This document shows, piece by piece, positions 24,501 to 36,218 of a stretch of DNA of 64,000 nucleotides. Under the pieces are notes generated by a model that did not search any database, had not been told where the DNA came from, and worked only from the letters and a program-made list of their open reading frames with translations. Within the stretch, counting starts at the first letter, position 1. Every line of letters starts with the position of its first letter. Position numbers and translations under genes: made by a program. This DNA comes from Amoebophrya sp. A120 (taxonomy: Eukaryota; Sar; Dinophyceae; Syndiniales; Amoebophryaceae), in contig CAJINV010000001.1 of NCBI GenBank assembly GCA_905178155.1, positions 15,562,142 to 15,626,141 of the forward strand. The letters are read 5' to 3'.

Positions 24501-25567
24501 GGACAAGCAACAGAGGGTGACGCAAGCGCAACTGATGTAGTCTCCTCAGCGGATCATACCATTACCAGCGGCGCAGCTGCTCCTGCGGGTGCAGTGGATT
24601 CTTCGAACGAGGGTGGAAATGATGCGGAAGGGCAAGATGTACCGAAAACCGAACTGCTTTCTTCCACCGCGTTCGTGGAAATGAAGACGAAGACTCGTCC
24701 GGGAGCGCGACTCTTCCACGTGCCTCAGCTGCGCAGCTCCGGAAAAAATGATCTGGATACCTGCACTCTAGCCGATCGCAACCGACTCTGGCGGGCGTTC
24801 CTCGGTGAGATCGGTGAACCGCACGACGAGAGTTCCCTTGGGCGCACTGCAGCCGCAATGAAAACCATCTCCGCCTGCGGTCGCATCGACGAAGGGTCCT
24901 CGCAAGGTGAAGACCGCGCCAGTCTGATGTCAGCCCAAGTGATTCTTCCTGCAGAATCACTCACGCTCAAGAGGGAGACCGACGTGGTGGAGAATTATCA
25001 ACTGCAATTTCCGAATCACTACGCGTCGGGTCCGTCCTTTGAGGTGGAGTATCCGTTGCAAATGTTCGCGAATATATCCACAGAAAAAAACCCATCCACA
25101 TCCATTAATCCACTATTTGTCATGCAAAAAATGGATGTGGATGGGTTTTTTTCTGTGGATAGAATATGACCATCGACTACAGCGTGTTTCGCGTTTTTTC
25201 GACCGAGGCCCTGCTTCCCGCCGCGTGGAGCGCGAGACTGCAGCTGGTCCAGTTGCCCTTTTTAAGCCGCTTCGATTCGCTGGGAGACCTGCTCGAGATG
25301 GCTGCCAACCGAAACGGGAAACGATTCGAACAGTGGAAGCTTTCCGCCTTGAGGTACCTGGCTCCCGCGGTGACGGACAAACTATCGCATTGGTTCGGCG
25401 ATAAGCACGGGCATTCTGTGTTCGCCATCGGGCTCAATCGGGAACAGGCGAGGAAAGGCATCACTGAGTACATGGAGAGCGACACGCTGGCAAGCATCAT
25501 CAAAGATTTAAAAGCAGAGTATCAAGACCTGCTCCTCTTTCTTCAAGCTTACAAAACGAAAACATGA
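21558..25567 (+). CDS. Large protein of unknown function (about 1268 aa, 3 exons)
   Basis: Exons 21558-21965, 22077-25075 and 25168-25567 join in phase (408 + 2999 + 400 nt); both introns are family 2 introners. I do not recognise the family. Seen: a hydrophobic run MSMWHCLFFFFLRQN near residue 55 (possible signal anchor, or the true start if translation begins at ATG 21720); a Lys/Arg/Glu-rich helical segment; a Ser/Glu-rich disordered stretch at residues about 180-460; and a folded-looking core at about 480-970 with YRFRLSFSFSGVGLVMGN, SVIEFDHGHNRHFR and WIELAGAKPYMLGQWNCF. A second disordered linker precedes a C-terminal helical region ending LQAYKTKT. The aromatic-rich core looks globular, but I see no catalytic signature. 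The start is uncertain, being only 22 bp from the foldback element. Confidence 0.65.
21967..22072. mobile_element. Introner-like element, family 2, GT-AG compatible
   Basis: Left end TATCCACAGAAAAAAAACCA, then TCCCCATCC; right end GATGGGTGTTTTTTCCTGGA, an imperfect inverted repeat. Direct repeat CGAGG flanks it (21962-21966 and 22073-22077). Here the target repeat itself supplies the splice sites: GAG|GTATCC ... GCGAG|GAC gives a canonical GT-AG intron of 111 nt and the protein reads YYNTSEDLVSYT. The interior has GCATGACAAG and GCATGACAAA words. Confidence 0.82.
25076..25162. mobile_element. Introner-like element, family 2, near-perfect 87-nt hairpin
   Basis: ATCCACAGAAAAAAACCCAT, then CCACATCCATT, pairs with AATGGATGTGGATGGGTTTT, then TTTCTGTGGAT: a stem of about 30 bp around a loop of roughly 23 nt containing TTTGTCATGC. 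Direct repeat AATAT flanks it (25071-25075 and 25163-25167). Removing 92 nt joins GCG AAT AT to G ACC ATC, giving MFANMTIDYSVFRVF; reading through would shift frame and stop almost at once. No boundary gives GT-AG (AA-AG at best). This is the most compact copy in the window. Confidence 0.87.
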
Positions 25568-26201
25568 TCTAAAAAACTGGTGACACGAAGAAGCAGTAGA
25601 AATGACAGCGCGAAAAAGTAAAAGTTGTATATCCGAAGCGGATGTAAGATGAAACGAAGTGTATGCAAACGAATTTCAATGAAAGAAACTAGACGAGGAT
25701 GTAGAGCACTTGTGTTGGTTGTCGTGCTTGGCACAACTTCTGGCACAGGAGCTTAGTCTCTGTCCTTTTTCTGTAGCCGAGGAGGAATTCATATTCAAAA
25801 AATTAAAATTGATATGGAGTGCCTTTACAGCATCTCATACTCATTTCCCTAGTAAACGAAAATATTGCATCAATTGTCTCGTCTCTGTACTATGTATTCT
25901 GACTTTTGCAAAACCACCCCGGCGACCGATGTTATCGTCCAACGGGGTCGTGGAAAACTCTTGTACGATTGGGATTGAACAAATTAAAGCGAAGCGAGGA
26001 AATAGAAAGTGTAAATGTTGGAAAACAAGTGAAAACCAAAACTGAATCGTCAACCTACTATGTCAATCTCAAAGGAGCATGTCCCTGAACATGATAATGT
26101 GACACACGACTGACTCTAATTTGGTTGTGCTGTGTGTGTGTTCCAACTCCAAACCAAGTCTAAGCAAAACGTATGAAAAAAGCATGAAGATTAAAACATA
26201 G
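25568..26201. other. Intergenic region or unseen 5' exons of the next gene
   Basis: No supported frame. The DUF4116-like gene may have upstream exons here, because its frame is open through 26202, immediately after a TAG acceptor-like trinucleotide. Confidence 0.4.
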
Positions 26202-26237
26202 CTCCCGGATCCGGAAACTCATACCCTGCACCTGCTG

Positions 26238-29200
26238 ATGCTTGTCGACGTGCTTCCGAGCCTAAGCAACCGCGAGCAGGAGGCGCTCGCCCAGCGCATC
26301 CGGTCACAGAATCAATTCGTGTGGCCTTGGGACGACATCGAAAGCGTTGATGGTGACGAGGAAGAAGAAAGGTCCAATAAAGGCACGACCGAAGCAGCAA
26401 CATCGTCGGTTCTGGTCGCGCCTCAACTCCTCCGAAGCTCCAGGCCGGTACTCCACGCGGTCCTGGACGTGTGTGTCAAGAGGTTCAGAAAGGCCTTCAG
26501 AGACCAGTTTCTGCTCAGGGATTTCTCTTGCGCCGGGCGGAGAAAAAACTCGCCGGGGATTCCGAAAAGTACGAGAACAATTCAAATTTTTCTTCCTCAT
26601 TCTGACTTTTTCTTCAGGATCAACTTACATACTTGCTTTACGATTGGTTACGTTTTTTTGCATCACCTCATTTTCTTCACCGAAGATGAACTTGAAGCCT
26701 TTGGTTTCGCATTGATGCCATTTTTAGCTGCTGCACTATCGAAGTAAAAAAAAGAAACGAACAACAACAAGATCAAGAACAACTGTCCAAGCCGTGCCGG
26801 TTCCGCGGCAACTACTCCGCCTATTATTCGCCCCCGGTCGATTTCAGTTATTTCCTGCAAAACCGCAACTCCTGGCTGGGCAGCACCAGACAAGCACTCT
26901 CGGGATTGACCTACGAGGTCGATCGGTCGGACTTCCGCCCAGCCTGGACGGTGGAGCGGGAGATTTTGCGGACCAACTCTTCCGTCGACGGTGTTTCCTG
27001 GGCGCAGATCGAGGAGCCCTTCTGGTTCTCGCACGGGCAGCGGGTGCAGCTGCTACCGGAGTCCTGCGGAACAGCGGGGGAGGATCTAAAGCTCTTCTCC
27101 CGGGACGTTGCGGATGATGACGAGATTTTCTTCAAATTGGCCAGTGCCGCGGACGAAGGCGATGAAGTAGAAGGTGAAGGCAGCTCCGAGCAGCAGGTGG
27201 GGAGGTGTCCTCGAGCAAACAAAGACGTCGACAATGTCGAGGACACGACTGACGGGGATTGGTATCAAGACAGTTCTTCCGACGATGAAGTAGAAGATGA
27301 TGACGATGCTGGCGAAGGAGCGATACATGAACGCCCCCACTCTCGCGTCGGAAGAGAGTCTCCGATCCGCCTGCCAATCTTTGTCTTCGGCCAGAATCGA
27401 CCGCTGCTTTGTTGGGCCTCTCGACGCTTGCAGGACAGCCACGCCGTTGTCTTCTGTTGCGTAAACCGACGTCCGCTGGACCTGCGGTTTGCCTCGACGC
27501 GGCTGCGAGACGATACTGCGATTGTTCGGAGAGCTGTATCGATCGACCCGGTAGCGCTGCAGTTCGCGTCGGACCGGCTACGGGACTCGGAGGTAGGTTT
27601 GGATTTTCGCACCTACTTACTCGAGTGTACGCGTACCTATCGATGTTGCTCTGCCAGGTTTCATCATAGCCATCGTCTCCATGTAAACGATAAAATCAAG
27701 ATTTTTTTCAGTGACACCAGTGGCAGTGTCCTCGATCGTGCTAGCGGTAGTTAGACTTTGAAAAACTCAAAAACGTCTAGGATATCCTACTCGCCTGCCG
27801 TTGCGATCCCTACCGATCCGGAGGGACCTGTTCAAACATGCGGAATACGGACGAGGACCGGAAAATTGCGGGGGCGCCCTACTACCACCACTGGTTCCGA
27901 TTTGCATCCGAGCGACTGCGCAACGACGTCTCCTTCGTCCAGCGCTTCGTCGAGACCTTGATCGCAAGCCGGGGTGGCCAAGGAAATTTGTTTCATGAAA
28001 TGCTTCAGCATGGGGGAGAGGACGTGCGGGACTGCGAAGCCATCGTTGTGCAGCTGATCCTCGGCAACCGCAGCCTACATGTCGGGGGCGCGAAAAAGAG
28101 AAAAAAAAGCGAGCGCAGTGAGAGCCGAGTAACTCGGGGCATGGGGTACTCCAACGACTACATCAGCTCCCGCTATTGTCTGAAATTCGCGTCCGAGCGG
28201 GTCCGGTCCCTGGAGCACCTGTGGCTGCTTTGCCTGGGCCCGCCACCGCTACCACGGGGAAAGACCATGGAGCAGCTGGCAGTTGAATTCGAGGCGAACA
28301 AAAAGGTGATCTCCTACTCTTCACACCCTCTGGTTCCCACGTGGAAGCTGCTGCCTGGGATCGCGGCCGAGCTGCTGACTTGGGCGCCCGACAGTATTCG
28401 TGACTCTGACGCTGTCATGGCGTTGGCGCTCGACTCCGACTGCTACTGTGTTCGCTTTGCATCGCCGCGGCTTCAACACGACGAAGCCTGGGTCCGCCAC
28501 CACGTTCTATCACACAACCGCAACCGCGGAAACTCCCACAGCCGTGTTGACCACGAACACCTAAGGAATCCATCCACAAAAGAACCGATTGCAACGGTGG
28601 CCGAGCTTTTCAAAGGCATAGGAAGAAATGGGGTTGTTCCAGTGGTGGGCAATGACTGTTCGTCAGCATCTGGCTCGCGGAAAAGCAACGGGGGCTACGC
28701 CGCCAAGGACGCCAGTGGCTGGGAAACGCACGTGCGTCGTCAGGGCGTGCCTCCTTTCGCATACCTGTCGCCTCGACTTCGCGACAATGAGGAAATTTTG
28801 GAATTAGCCTGCGGCTTTTTTCCGGAATCTTTTCTCTACGCAAGCGAGAGATTGCGGGAATCCTCCGTAAAGGCTGCTTGCACTGCGATCTGGGCGATTG
28901 GGCCGGTGTCCGACAGTTGGAAAAAAATTGAGAAAATTTTCGATTTTCATATCAACCCTGTTTGGCGCAAAGACGGCGCAGGGATGGAGCGGGAGGAGGT
29001 CCGATGTGCCCCGTTCTTGGCGCAATTGCACGAAAACCTGCGAGACAGCCCCACAGTTAATACCGCAGCCTGCGTCAAAGACGCCAGGGCCCTGCGCTTC
29101 GCGTCAGACCGCATTCGTAGTGGGGAAGGTGAGGACGCCGTGCAAGTTTTGCACACTGCGCTAAAGCAAAACGTGTGGGACGCGCTCGAATGCGTGGGCG

Positions 29201-29607
29201 ACACAGCGCTCAAGGAGAATCGAGGCAATGTTCTCGGCTGCGCCGGATACTGGAACTTCGTCGCCGCGATGGGGAAGATGCGGCGAATCTATTCACCAAA
29301 GTCAAAGTCCTTCAACAATATTGCTCCGATGGAGGATCTTCAGGATGACGAAGTAGAAGAGCAGAGTTCTTTGACACAACAACTCCTGCAGCACGTCGCA
29401 CGATACCGCGCCGACAAGATGTCGAGTGAAGGAGAAGATTTTTGCGCCAAGGAAGAGAAGGAAGAGGAACCGGGGGAGGTCGACAAGGACGGTGAGGCTG
29501 CTTCTGTACTAGACGAAGTTTCGAACTGCCTGAATCCTGATGACGTTGACGGCATCCACTGTCTCTGCCCAGCGCACTTGCGGAGGATAGGAGTCTGGGA
29601 CGCATAG
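26238..29607 (+). CDS. DUF4116-like repeat protein (about 992 aa)
   Basis: Exons 26238-26568, 26772-27592 and 27781-29607 are joined by GT-AG introns in phase. The start may instead lie upstream, since the frame is open to 26202. Repeats of the DUF4116 kind (about 45 residues, with a hydrophobic core followed by LRFAS.RLRDD..) are clear: PLLCWASRRLQDSHAVVFCC, LDLRFASTRLRDDTAIVRRA, ALQFASDRLRDSE, FRFASERLRNDVSFVQRF, YCLKFASERVRSLEHLWLL, YCVRFASPRLQHDEAWV, FAYLSPRLRDNEEILELA, FLYASERLRES and LRFASDRIRSGE. The role of DUF4116 repeats is unknown; they are expanded in protists and probably form a helical solenoid. Acidic linkers (DDDE-rich) separate an N-terminal domain with a Tyr/Phe-rich segment (NYSAYYSPPVDFSYFLQN) from the repeats, and the C-terminus is acidic again. 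No introner here. Confidence 0.78.
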
Positions 29608-30233
29608 ACAAAGAAACATAAGCTGTTGTTCATCTACGTCTTAGTTTTTGGCTTTACCATTACCAACGACCCTCCAGCGAGCACGAATAGATAAATGCAC
29701 GATCATCATGTTGCTGTATGATAGATGACAATCAAGGTGAAGTTGAGGTAGATGCGCCTTGATGTCGTACGTAAGTAAGTAGCTTCTTCGACCGAAACTA
29801 AAAAGAGTCACATTGGATTGCGCAGGTTTCCCACGGCTGCGGTTCACTGTCTTGCTGCTACTTACGGTTACGCACCTGAGTGTGCGAGTTTCAGTTTCCG
29901 GAGGCTTTTAGAACCGTGTTCGATGTGGGCGGTTCTTCACGGACTTTTTTTACGACGAATGTGTAATTAGCGAGAGCCACGTCAGGCTGTGCTGGCTGTA
30001 GTTGAGACGAGTTCTAGTACTTCTTCTGCCCTGCACAGCATAGAAAGAGCAGCAGATGAAGCAACACTATCACTAAAAAAATTCCTTGTCAATGTCTAGT
30101 ATGTCGATGCGTACCTAGCTGCTTTCTACTAGAGCTTGGCGCGGATTCGAACTTCATCCCGGTCCGCTTCTGTTTCGGTTTTATGTAAGTCACTTCGTTG
30201 TTCTGGCGAAGAACATTACGCCCCTCGTCATTT
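29608..30233. other. Intergenic region
   Basis: Spacer between the DUF4116-like gene and the receptor gene. I see nothing coding or repeated. Confidence 0.45.
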
Positions 30234-30257
30234 ATGACCCCAATCCTCGTGAACAAC

Positions 30258-33200
30258 ATGGCGTCCTCGTCCTCTTACGCAACCGTGACCATCAATCTGC
30301 TGGCCACCGGTCGGCAGATTGAGATGCAAGCCTGGCCGGTGACGGAGACCGTCGCGGATCTGAAGCGGAACATTGAGCGGCAGTGCGCCATTGACCAGCG
30401 GCAGATGCGGGTGATGTGCAACGGGCGCAACCTGACGGAGGACTTCGCGACCCTGGCGTCCGTCGGGGTGGTCGACGGAAGTCAACTGGTTGTTGTGATG
30501 CGGCTGAACATGTACAACGAGGTGGCGGGGCAGACGAAAATCCACGGCGTCTCGAAGGACAACTACGGCAACGCGGTCGGGACCAACTTTGACCTGGCGA
30601 AGGACGGTGCGTTCGCGGGCGCCACGATCGCCGTTTTGCACTTGTACACGTTCGGCGGCTTTGACTTTTCGTACCCGCAGAAGGCTTTGGAGTTGAAGGG
30701 GCTCAAGATCAAGCGGTGGACGGAGCTCCCGCAGCCGTTTGAATTGGAGCGGCAAATCCAGGATTGCTGCCAATTGTGGCTGATCAGCAGCATCGAGGGA
30801 CGGTTGGAAGAGTCGCACATGAGTGTCATCAAGGATTTCTGGCACCGAGGAAACGGCGTGTACATCTGGGGGGAAAACAAGCCCTGCTACGAAGACGCGA
30901 ACCGGCTGGGGAAGTATTTGTATCAAATGGAAAAATGTCTGGGTCTGGAAGAATGCAACTTGTCATGCTAAATCTGAAGCATGCAAAAATCTGTGTTGCA
31001 TGATTACCAAAAGCCATCCAGTTTTGGCCAAGTCGGGAGGGAGTTTCTCATGCAGGATAGGCATGAGAGAGAGTGCACAGAATCTGTCATGTTAGGCTCT
31101 GCATTACAGACCTCATGAGTCATGTAAAATCTGCATGACAAGTCTGGCAGTCGATTTGAGGTAGTTGTTACGTGTGGTTGGTCTTTCGGTTCTGCCTGAG
31201 TATTTCCTTTTCAGTCAAATATTTAGTCTTCTGAACTTCGACTTCTTATCCTTATTTCTCGCCTATTTATTGGATGAAGCTAAACAGCGCCTCTGACTTA
31301 TTAATGTTTTTGGCGTATGTGACTCATCCATATATCAATGTGAAGGTCTTGTCGCAGGAGTCAGCATTTTTGTTGCTGTGCTCCTGGTTTTGGCTTTCTA
31401 TATGTTTAGCGAGTTGGAATTGTTGGCTAAGGTTGGCGTAATTTGGCAAAGTGGGATATGTTGGCGTGAAGTGTGTTGGAATCGTGGCCGGGAGATGATG
31501 GTGATGGCACTTCGGTGTCCGCCTGACCTACCTTCCCTGCGTGACAGCCATCTGCGGCTGTTTACAAAGGGGGAGGCAAAGTGTGCCGCACTTCTGTTTA
31601 GCATGACAAGTCTGGCATTCTTCCAGACCCAGACATTTTTACATTTGATAACTTGATAGGGGCGACCATGTCCGGAAACGTACCGGGAGGGAAGGTAGCA
31701 AGTTTGTAAAAGCTGCGCTGAAGCGGCATCATAGGATATGAATATGTGTATGTCAACATGTACATGGAAAATAAAAATACCAACTGCATTCGCATTCCGA
31801 CTGCTCTATTCAACAGCATTTCGATGTTCAGGTCGTGCGCGAGCGTCCCCTGGGTTCTAACAGCGGCAGTGGGTTCGTGCAGCACTTGATCACTACCGGT
31901 CTCGAAACGCTCTTTGAGGGCGTCACCGTTGCCACGATTCACCAGGACCGGAATTTTCACCGCCAGCGCATGATGCCTTTGGTCTACGGTTCCGACATGA
32001 TTCCGGATGACAAGAACCCCGGTGGACAAAAACCAAATTTGGTCACCGCCGTCTACGAGCAGGACGGGCGGCGGCTGATCATCGACACGGGGTTTACCCG
32101 GCTGTACGTCAACTGGGACTCGGCCGGTACCGGACGGTACGTCAGCAACGCGGCCGCGTGGCTGGCGAATTTCGAGCGGTTTCAGCAGATGGACGTACCC
32201 CTGGGCATGCTAGACGGGGGGCAGTTGCGGATGAACCGGGAGGAGGTGACGGAACTGCAGGAAGCGTTTATGCTGTTTGACAAGTCCCAGACCGGGTACA
32301 TCGACATCAAAGATTTGGAGTCCGTGCTCCTCTCCCTCGGGCAAATCGCGACGGCGGAGGAAGTCCGGGACTTGATCTCGGTCGTGACCATCGGGAACCC
32401 CGACGCGGCGCGGTTGAATTTTCAGGAATTCCTCGGCGTGATGAACAGCGCGATCGAAGACAAAAACGCGGAACAGGAGATCTACGAAGCCTTCAAGATG
32501 TTTGACATGGACCGCACGAGAAACATCAACGCGATGGAGCTGAAGAAAGTGATGGACAGTCTGGGCACGCAGGTGAGCCACGCGGACGTGGAGGAGATGG
32601 TGGTGGAGGCGGACCTGAACCACCAGCGGCGGATCAATTACGAGGAGTTTTACAAGATCATGATGGGGAACCAGATCGGGAAGAAGAACGTGAGCAAGGA
32701 GGAGCGCGACCGGCAGGAGAAGCTCGCGGAGCGGCGGCACGGCCGCGGGCCTGCGGCCACGATGGCGCACTTGCGCGCGGCGCAGCGGTGGGACGCGTTG
32801 CGCACGCAGGTCATGAAGGCGGTGCGGCGACACCGGGTGGATAATCAGGAGCAGGTCACGCAGGACAACGCGGAGCTGCTGGATAAACACCGCATCCGAC
32901 ACTTGATTGGCTTGGCACTCACGACGGTTGTGACCACCATCTGCATCGTCGTTCCACTGGTTCTGCAGGGGGCTTTTGAGTCTCAGATGGACGAGGCGCA
33001 CAACCTCCGTGCGCTCACCCACCACGGCAACGCGGTGCTGTACTATGACGAAGCAATGTCTATGGCAGCACGGATGACGGCCCTCACCGCCGCCCAGGAA
33101 ATGCTCGACCCGGTGAACATGGTGCCGGACAGCGCGAACGCCACGAAGAAGTACAATTTGTGCCATTTTGCGCCCCCGGCCGGCACGGAGTACCCGTATT

Positions 33201-35725
33201 TCTGCTGCGCCCGGTGGGTCAACCGCTACAACAGCTTCGGCCCGCAAATGGACGCCGCGATTGCGAACATCCAGAACCTCGCCCGGAGCATCGCGACCGA
33301 CTACGATTTACTGGTCGCGGCGTCGAACAGCAAACTGATCGCCCGGGAAACCATCGCGCTCAACATGTGTGGGGGTACTGGCACGTTCGGCAACGCCGGG
33401 ACCGGCATCCGCACGGCGGGGAACGGTCTGCTTTCCGTCCAGCCGGAATTGCTCTGGGGCTACGCACCCGGGGGCGTTGATTCCCCCGGTCGCGGGCTGT
33501 TGAACGGCATTGACGCGCTTTTCGACGAGGGCCACTTCGTCAAAACGAGTAATAGTGTAGAGGTGATGGACAGTTTGGTTGGCGGCAAGTTGCTCACCCG
33601 AACTTTCCAGGCGGACGAGATCGTTGCAAACTCCGCGACTTCGCTAACCCTGAAGCTAGCCGGCGTCGACCAAGTCAGATTAGCGTTAAAAGCCCCGCAA
33701 GCGACCAGCACGAATCAGCGCGTGTACATTGATCAGGTGTTTCCGGACACGGCTGCGCAGCGCGACGGGATCATCGAGGGAATGAACGATCCTTTGTACG
33801 GGGATTTCCGCCCCTTTCTCGTGGAACTGACCAACACGGCGACCAGCCAGAGCTACACCGGCACGGCGGGCAGCACCGGGTTCCACATGTGGCCGCGAAC
33901 GGCGGTAATTAGCGGTTTCCCCGGGTCGGGACAGGTGATCACGGTCCGGATCGCCGACCCGGTGACGCTGACAACGTACGATACCGAGAAGGTGAAGCTG
34001 CTGTCCGGCGTGAACAAGTTGGAGGAACTGATCAAGGAAAAAGTGGAAGACTTCGATCGCGACCACTGGACCACGGCCATGCGGAACGGCGTGGTTTTGG
34101 TGATTTGTGCCTTAATCCAAGGGTTCGCGGTCTTCTTGCTGATCTTGCAGGAGAAAAAGGCGGTTTTGGTTGAGTTCCAGCACTTCAAATCCGCAGACGA
34201 ATGCCAGGATCTGAAGCAGCGGGACTGGTTGACAAGCGAAGCCTTGCCTATTCTCCGGTCGACGATCGTAGAGGACATCTCGAGCTCCTGGACCAACAGG
34301 GACCAGACGACCCACAGCCCAAAGAGTAACAGAGGGGAGACAAACGCAAATAACCCCAATTCGAAGATGCACATTGTGATAGGGGAGAGCAACACTCAAC
34401 AAGGCAAGCAGCAAGCCCAGCAGCCGGCGCCGTTAACGCGGACGGAGAGCCAGAAAATGCGCATGACCGCGATCTGGACGAACAAATTTAAAAAGATCGC
34501 ACGATTGAAAAAGCTGCAGGAGCACATGTGCGAGCTGAACCGGGTGGAGGCGTTGCTCGCACCGTATAAGAAATACCGATTCCCGCTGATGATTGCCGCC
34601 GAGGTGATCTGTTTGCTCTGTATTCTTGTCCCCTCCCTGTTCGAAATCTACAACAACGAGTCGATCCGCGCCACGGCGGAGCTGCGGAATCTGCAGGGCG
34701 CCGCAGACCTGGTGGTGTACTACGACGAGGCGCTCACCATGTCCGCGCGCATGGCGGTGTTGCGCGGCGACGTCGGGGGCTGGTCGCGCCGCTACAACAG
34801 CTTTGTGGGGCCGATGGACGGGCTTCTGGGCTCGCCGCCGGGTGCGACCCCCGTGTTCAAGGGCAGGCTGGAGACCATTGAGGACGTTTTGCTCGACAAA
34901 TTCAACACGGACCACGACGAGGAACCGGGGATCGGAAACATTTGGGACCAGTACAACACGCAAGTTGTCACGGCCAACGCAGAACTCGTGGAGCTCGAGG
35001 GCGCGGCGCTCTCCATTGCGGCCCTCAAGGACAGCCCCGCTGGAAGCACGAATTTGGCGAGGTAGAGTTAGACTTTTTGTGCTAAGAATAATAAGTGGAA
35101 GACAGTCTACTGTCCTTGTCGAACAACATGTTGGCTGTTCTTGCTCTAGTCATCATCATCAAAGTAGTGAATGTGAGTCAATCTTGATGCAGTGCGTTAC
35201 ACTTACATACTACCTTCCAAGTAACCGTTTCCTATCAGCTACAACGCGGGCAAGTCGAACCTGTTTGGCACAACGTATCAGACGTATAAGGACACTCTGA
35301 AGAAGGCAATTCTGACGGAGACGCTGGTCCCGAAAATCAACAAACTGGTGGAGTACCAAGAACGCTCTGACGAGGACAGGAAAGATCTGAACACCGGCAT
35401 CATCACCACCGTGGCTGTGGTACTGGCTCTCATCCTTGCCGTTCTCGGCTACTACGAGCGTCAATCGATTGCGCTGGACAAAATTTTTCTCACCGCGTAT
35501 CGCAACGTGCTAAAATACGAGTCGCGGGATTGGCTCACCAACGACGCACTGCTGACCTTGCGGACCAACATCATTTCCGACGTGCGCCGGGCGACGTTGC
35601 GGCGATTCGACGAAGCTGACGACTCGCAGAAGCCCTTTATTGAGGTGCTGGATAAGCCAAAAGATCTGAACATTGCCGACGTGCCGGTGACGCCCAGCAC
35701 CATGCGGTTTATGGAAAATGCTTGA
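30258..35725 (+). CDS. Ubiquitin-like / ThuA-like / EF-hand multi-pass receptor with duplicated sensor module
   Basis: Exons 30258-30920, 31656-31694, 31832-35061 and 35239-35725 give about 1472 aa; an in-frame ATG at 30234 would add 8 residues. ATG 30258 is preferred for its context (AACAACATGG). Order of parts: a ubiquitin-like fold (residues 1-80, VADLKRNIERQCAI, QMRVMCNGRNLTED); a ThuA/amidotransferase-like domain (about 100-330) with GNGVYIWGENKPCYEDANRL and LIIDTGFTRLYVNWDS; four calmodulin/centrin-like EF-hands (about 370-510), the first canonical (DKSQTGYIDIKDLE), the second to fourth degenerate; TM1 HLIGLALTTVVTTICIVVPL; sensor copy 1 (NAVLYYDEAMSMAARMTALT, RWVNRYNSF); TM2 GVVLVICALIQGFAVFLLIL; TM3 LMIAAEVICLLCILVPSLF; sensor copy 2 (LVVYYDEALTMSARMAVLRG, RRYNSF); TM4 TVAVVLALILAVLGYY. 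Each TM2/TM4 is followed by a DWLTxxALxxLRxxI segment, so the whole TM-sensor-TM-tail unit is duplicated. A Ca2+-regulated membrane sensor is a reasonable inference; no kinase or cyclase is visible. Confidence 0.8.
30921..31650. mobile_element. Introner-like element, family 1b, with internal insertion (730 nt)
   Basis: TATCAAATGGAAAAATGTCT, then GGGTCTGGAAGAATGC, is inverted at the right end as GCATTCTTCCAGACCCAGAC, then ATTTTTACATTTGATA (36 bp, nearly perfect). It is flanked by ATTTG and ACTTG, a direct repeat with one mismatch. Removal of 30921-31655 joins AAG TAT TTG to ATA GGG GCG, giving LGKYLIGATMSGNVPGGK, which fits the domain. The first ~220 nt match the 15413 copy. An extra block of about 470 nt then follows, bounded by two copies of GCATGACAAGTCTGGCA (31133-31149 and 31601-31617). 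No GT-AG solution at the outer ends. Confidence 0.84.
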
Positions 35726-35854
35726 TTGAAGATCAACCGGGAGGAGGAGCGAGAGCACCGGCTTAAGCATATCATCGCTAATACGTGCATCTGTTTGAAT
35801 GATGCGTTTCTGAGTTTCCCGTTTCTTACGTTTCGAAATTCCGCTAGTAGATGG

Positions 35855-36218
35855 TATGACACATAAATCATCAACCAACGATAAGAACCTTGATCCACTC
35901 CAAAGATCCAAAGCACACCTAAACGGGCACGATCGTCACTAATTCAATTCTACTAGAGTAAGATGACTACTGAACCTGAAACAGGCTAAGACGGGCACGA
36001 ACGTCACGGCAAGAATAGTGAAGGTTCCCGAGTGCCCCAGTTTTGCCTGGGCACGCAGTACCATCGACCTTTACTCTTCCAATGAACCCCAGGGCCCTTG
36101 ATGCCAGTCAAGGCACACACACAAATAATCTCTCATGCATATTTGTACCACCTCAACTAGGTGTTGTTTTTACTCGTAGTGGGTTCGACCTCGTCGTTGG
36201 TTAGTTCGCATCTTCACA
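35855..36218 (+). repeat. 5' LTR of Copia-type element
   Basis: Begins TATGACACATAAATCATC and ends GTTCGCATCTTCACA; it matches 42540-42903 without visible difference. The promoter should lie in this LTR. Internal inverted words GAGTGCCCCAG / CTGGGCACGC and CCTTGATGCCAGTCAAGG can form short hairpins. Confidence 0.95.

Noticed and set aside
32210-33247. 345-codon minus-strand frame opposite the EF-hand block
   Set aside because: It is the antisense of a clearly coding GC-rich exon; its His/Arg/Val composition is typical of shadows.
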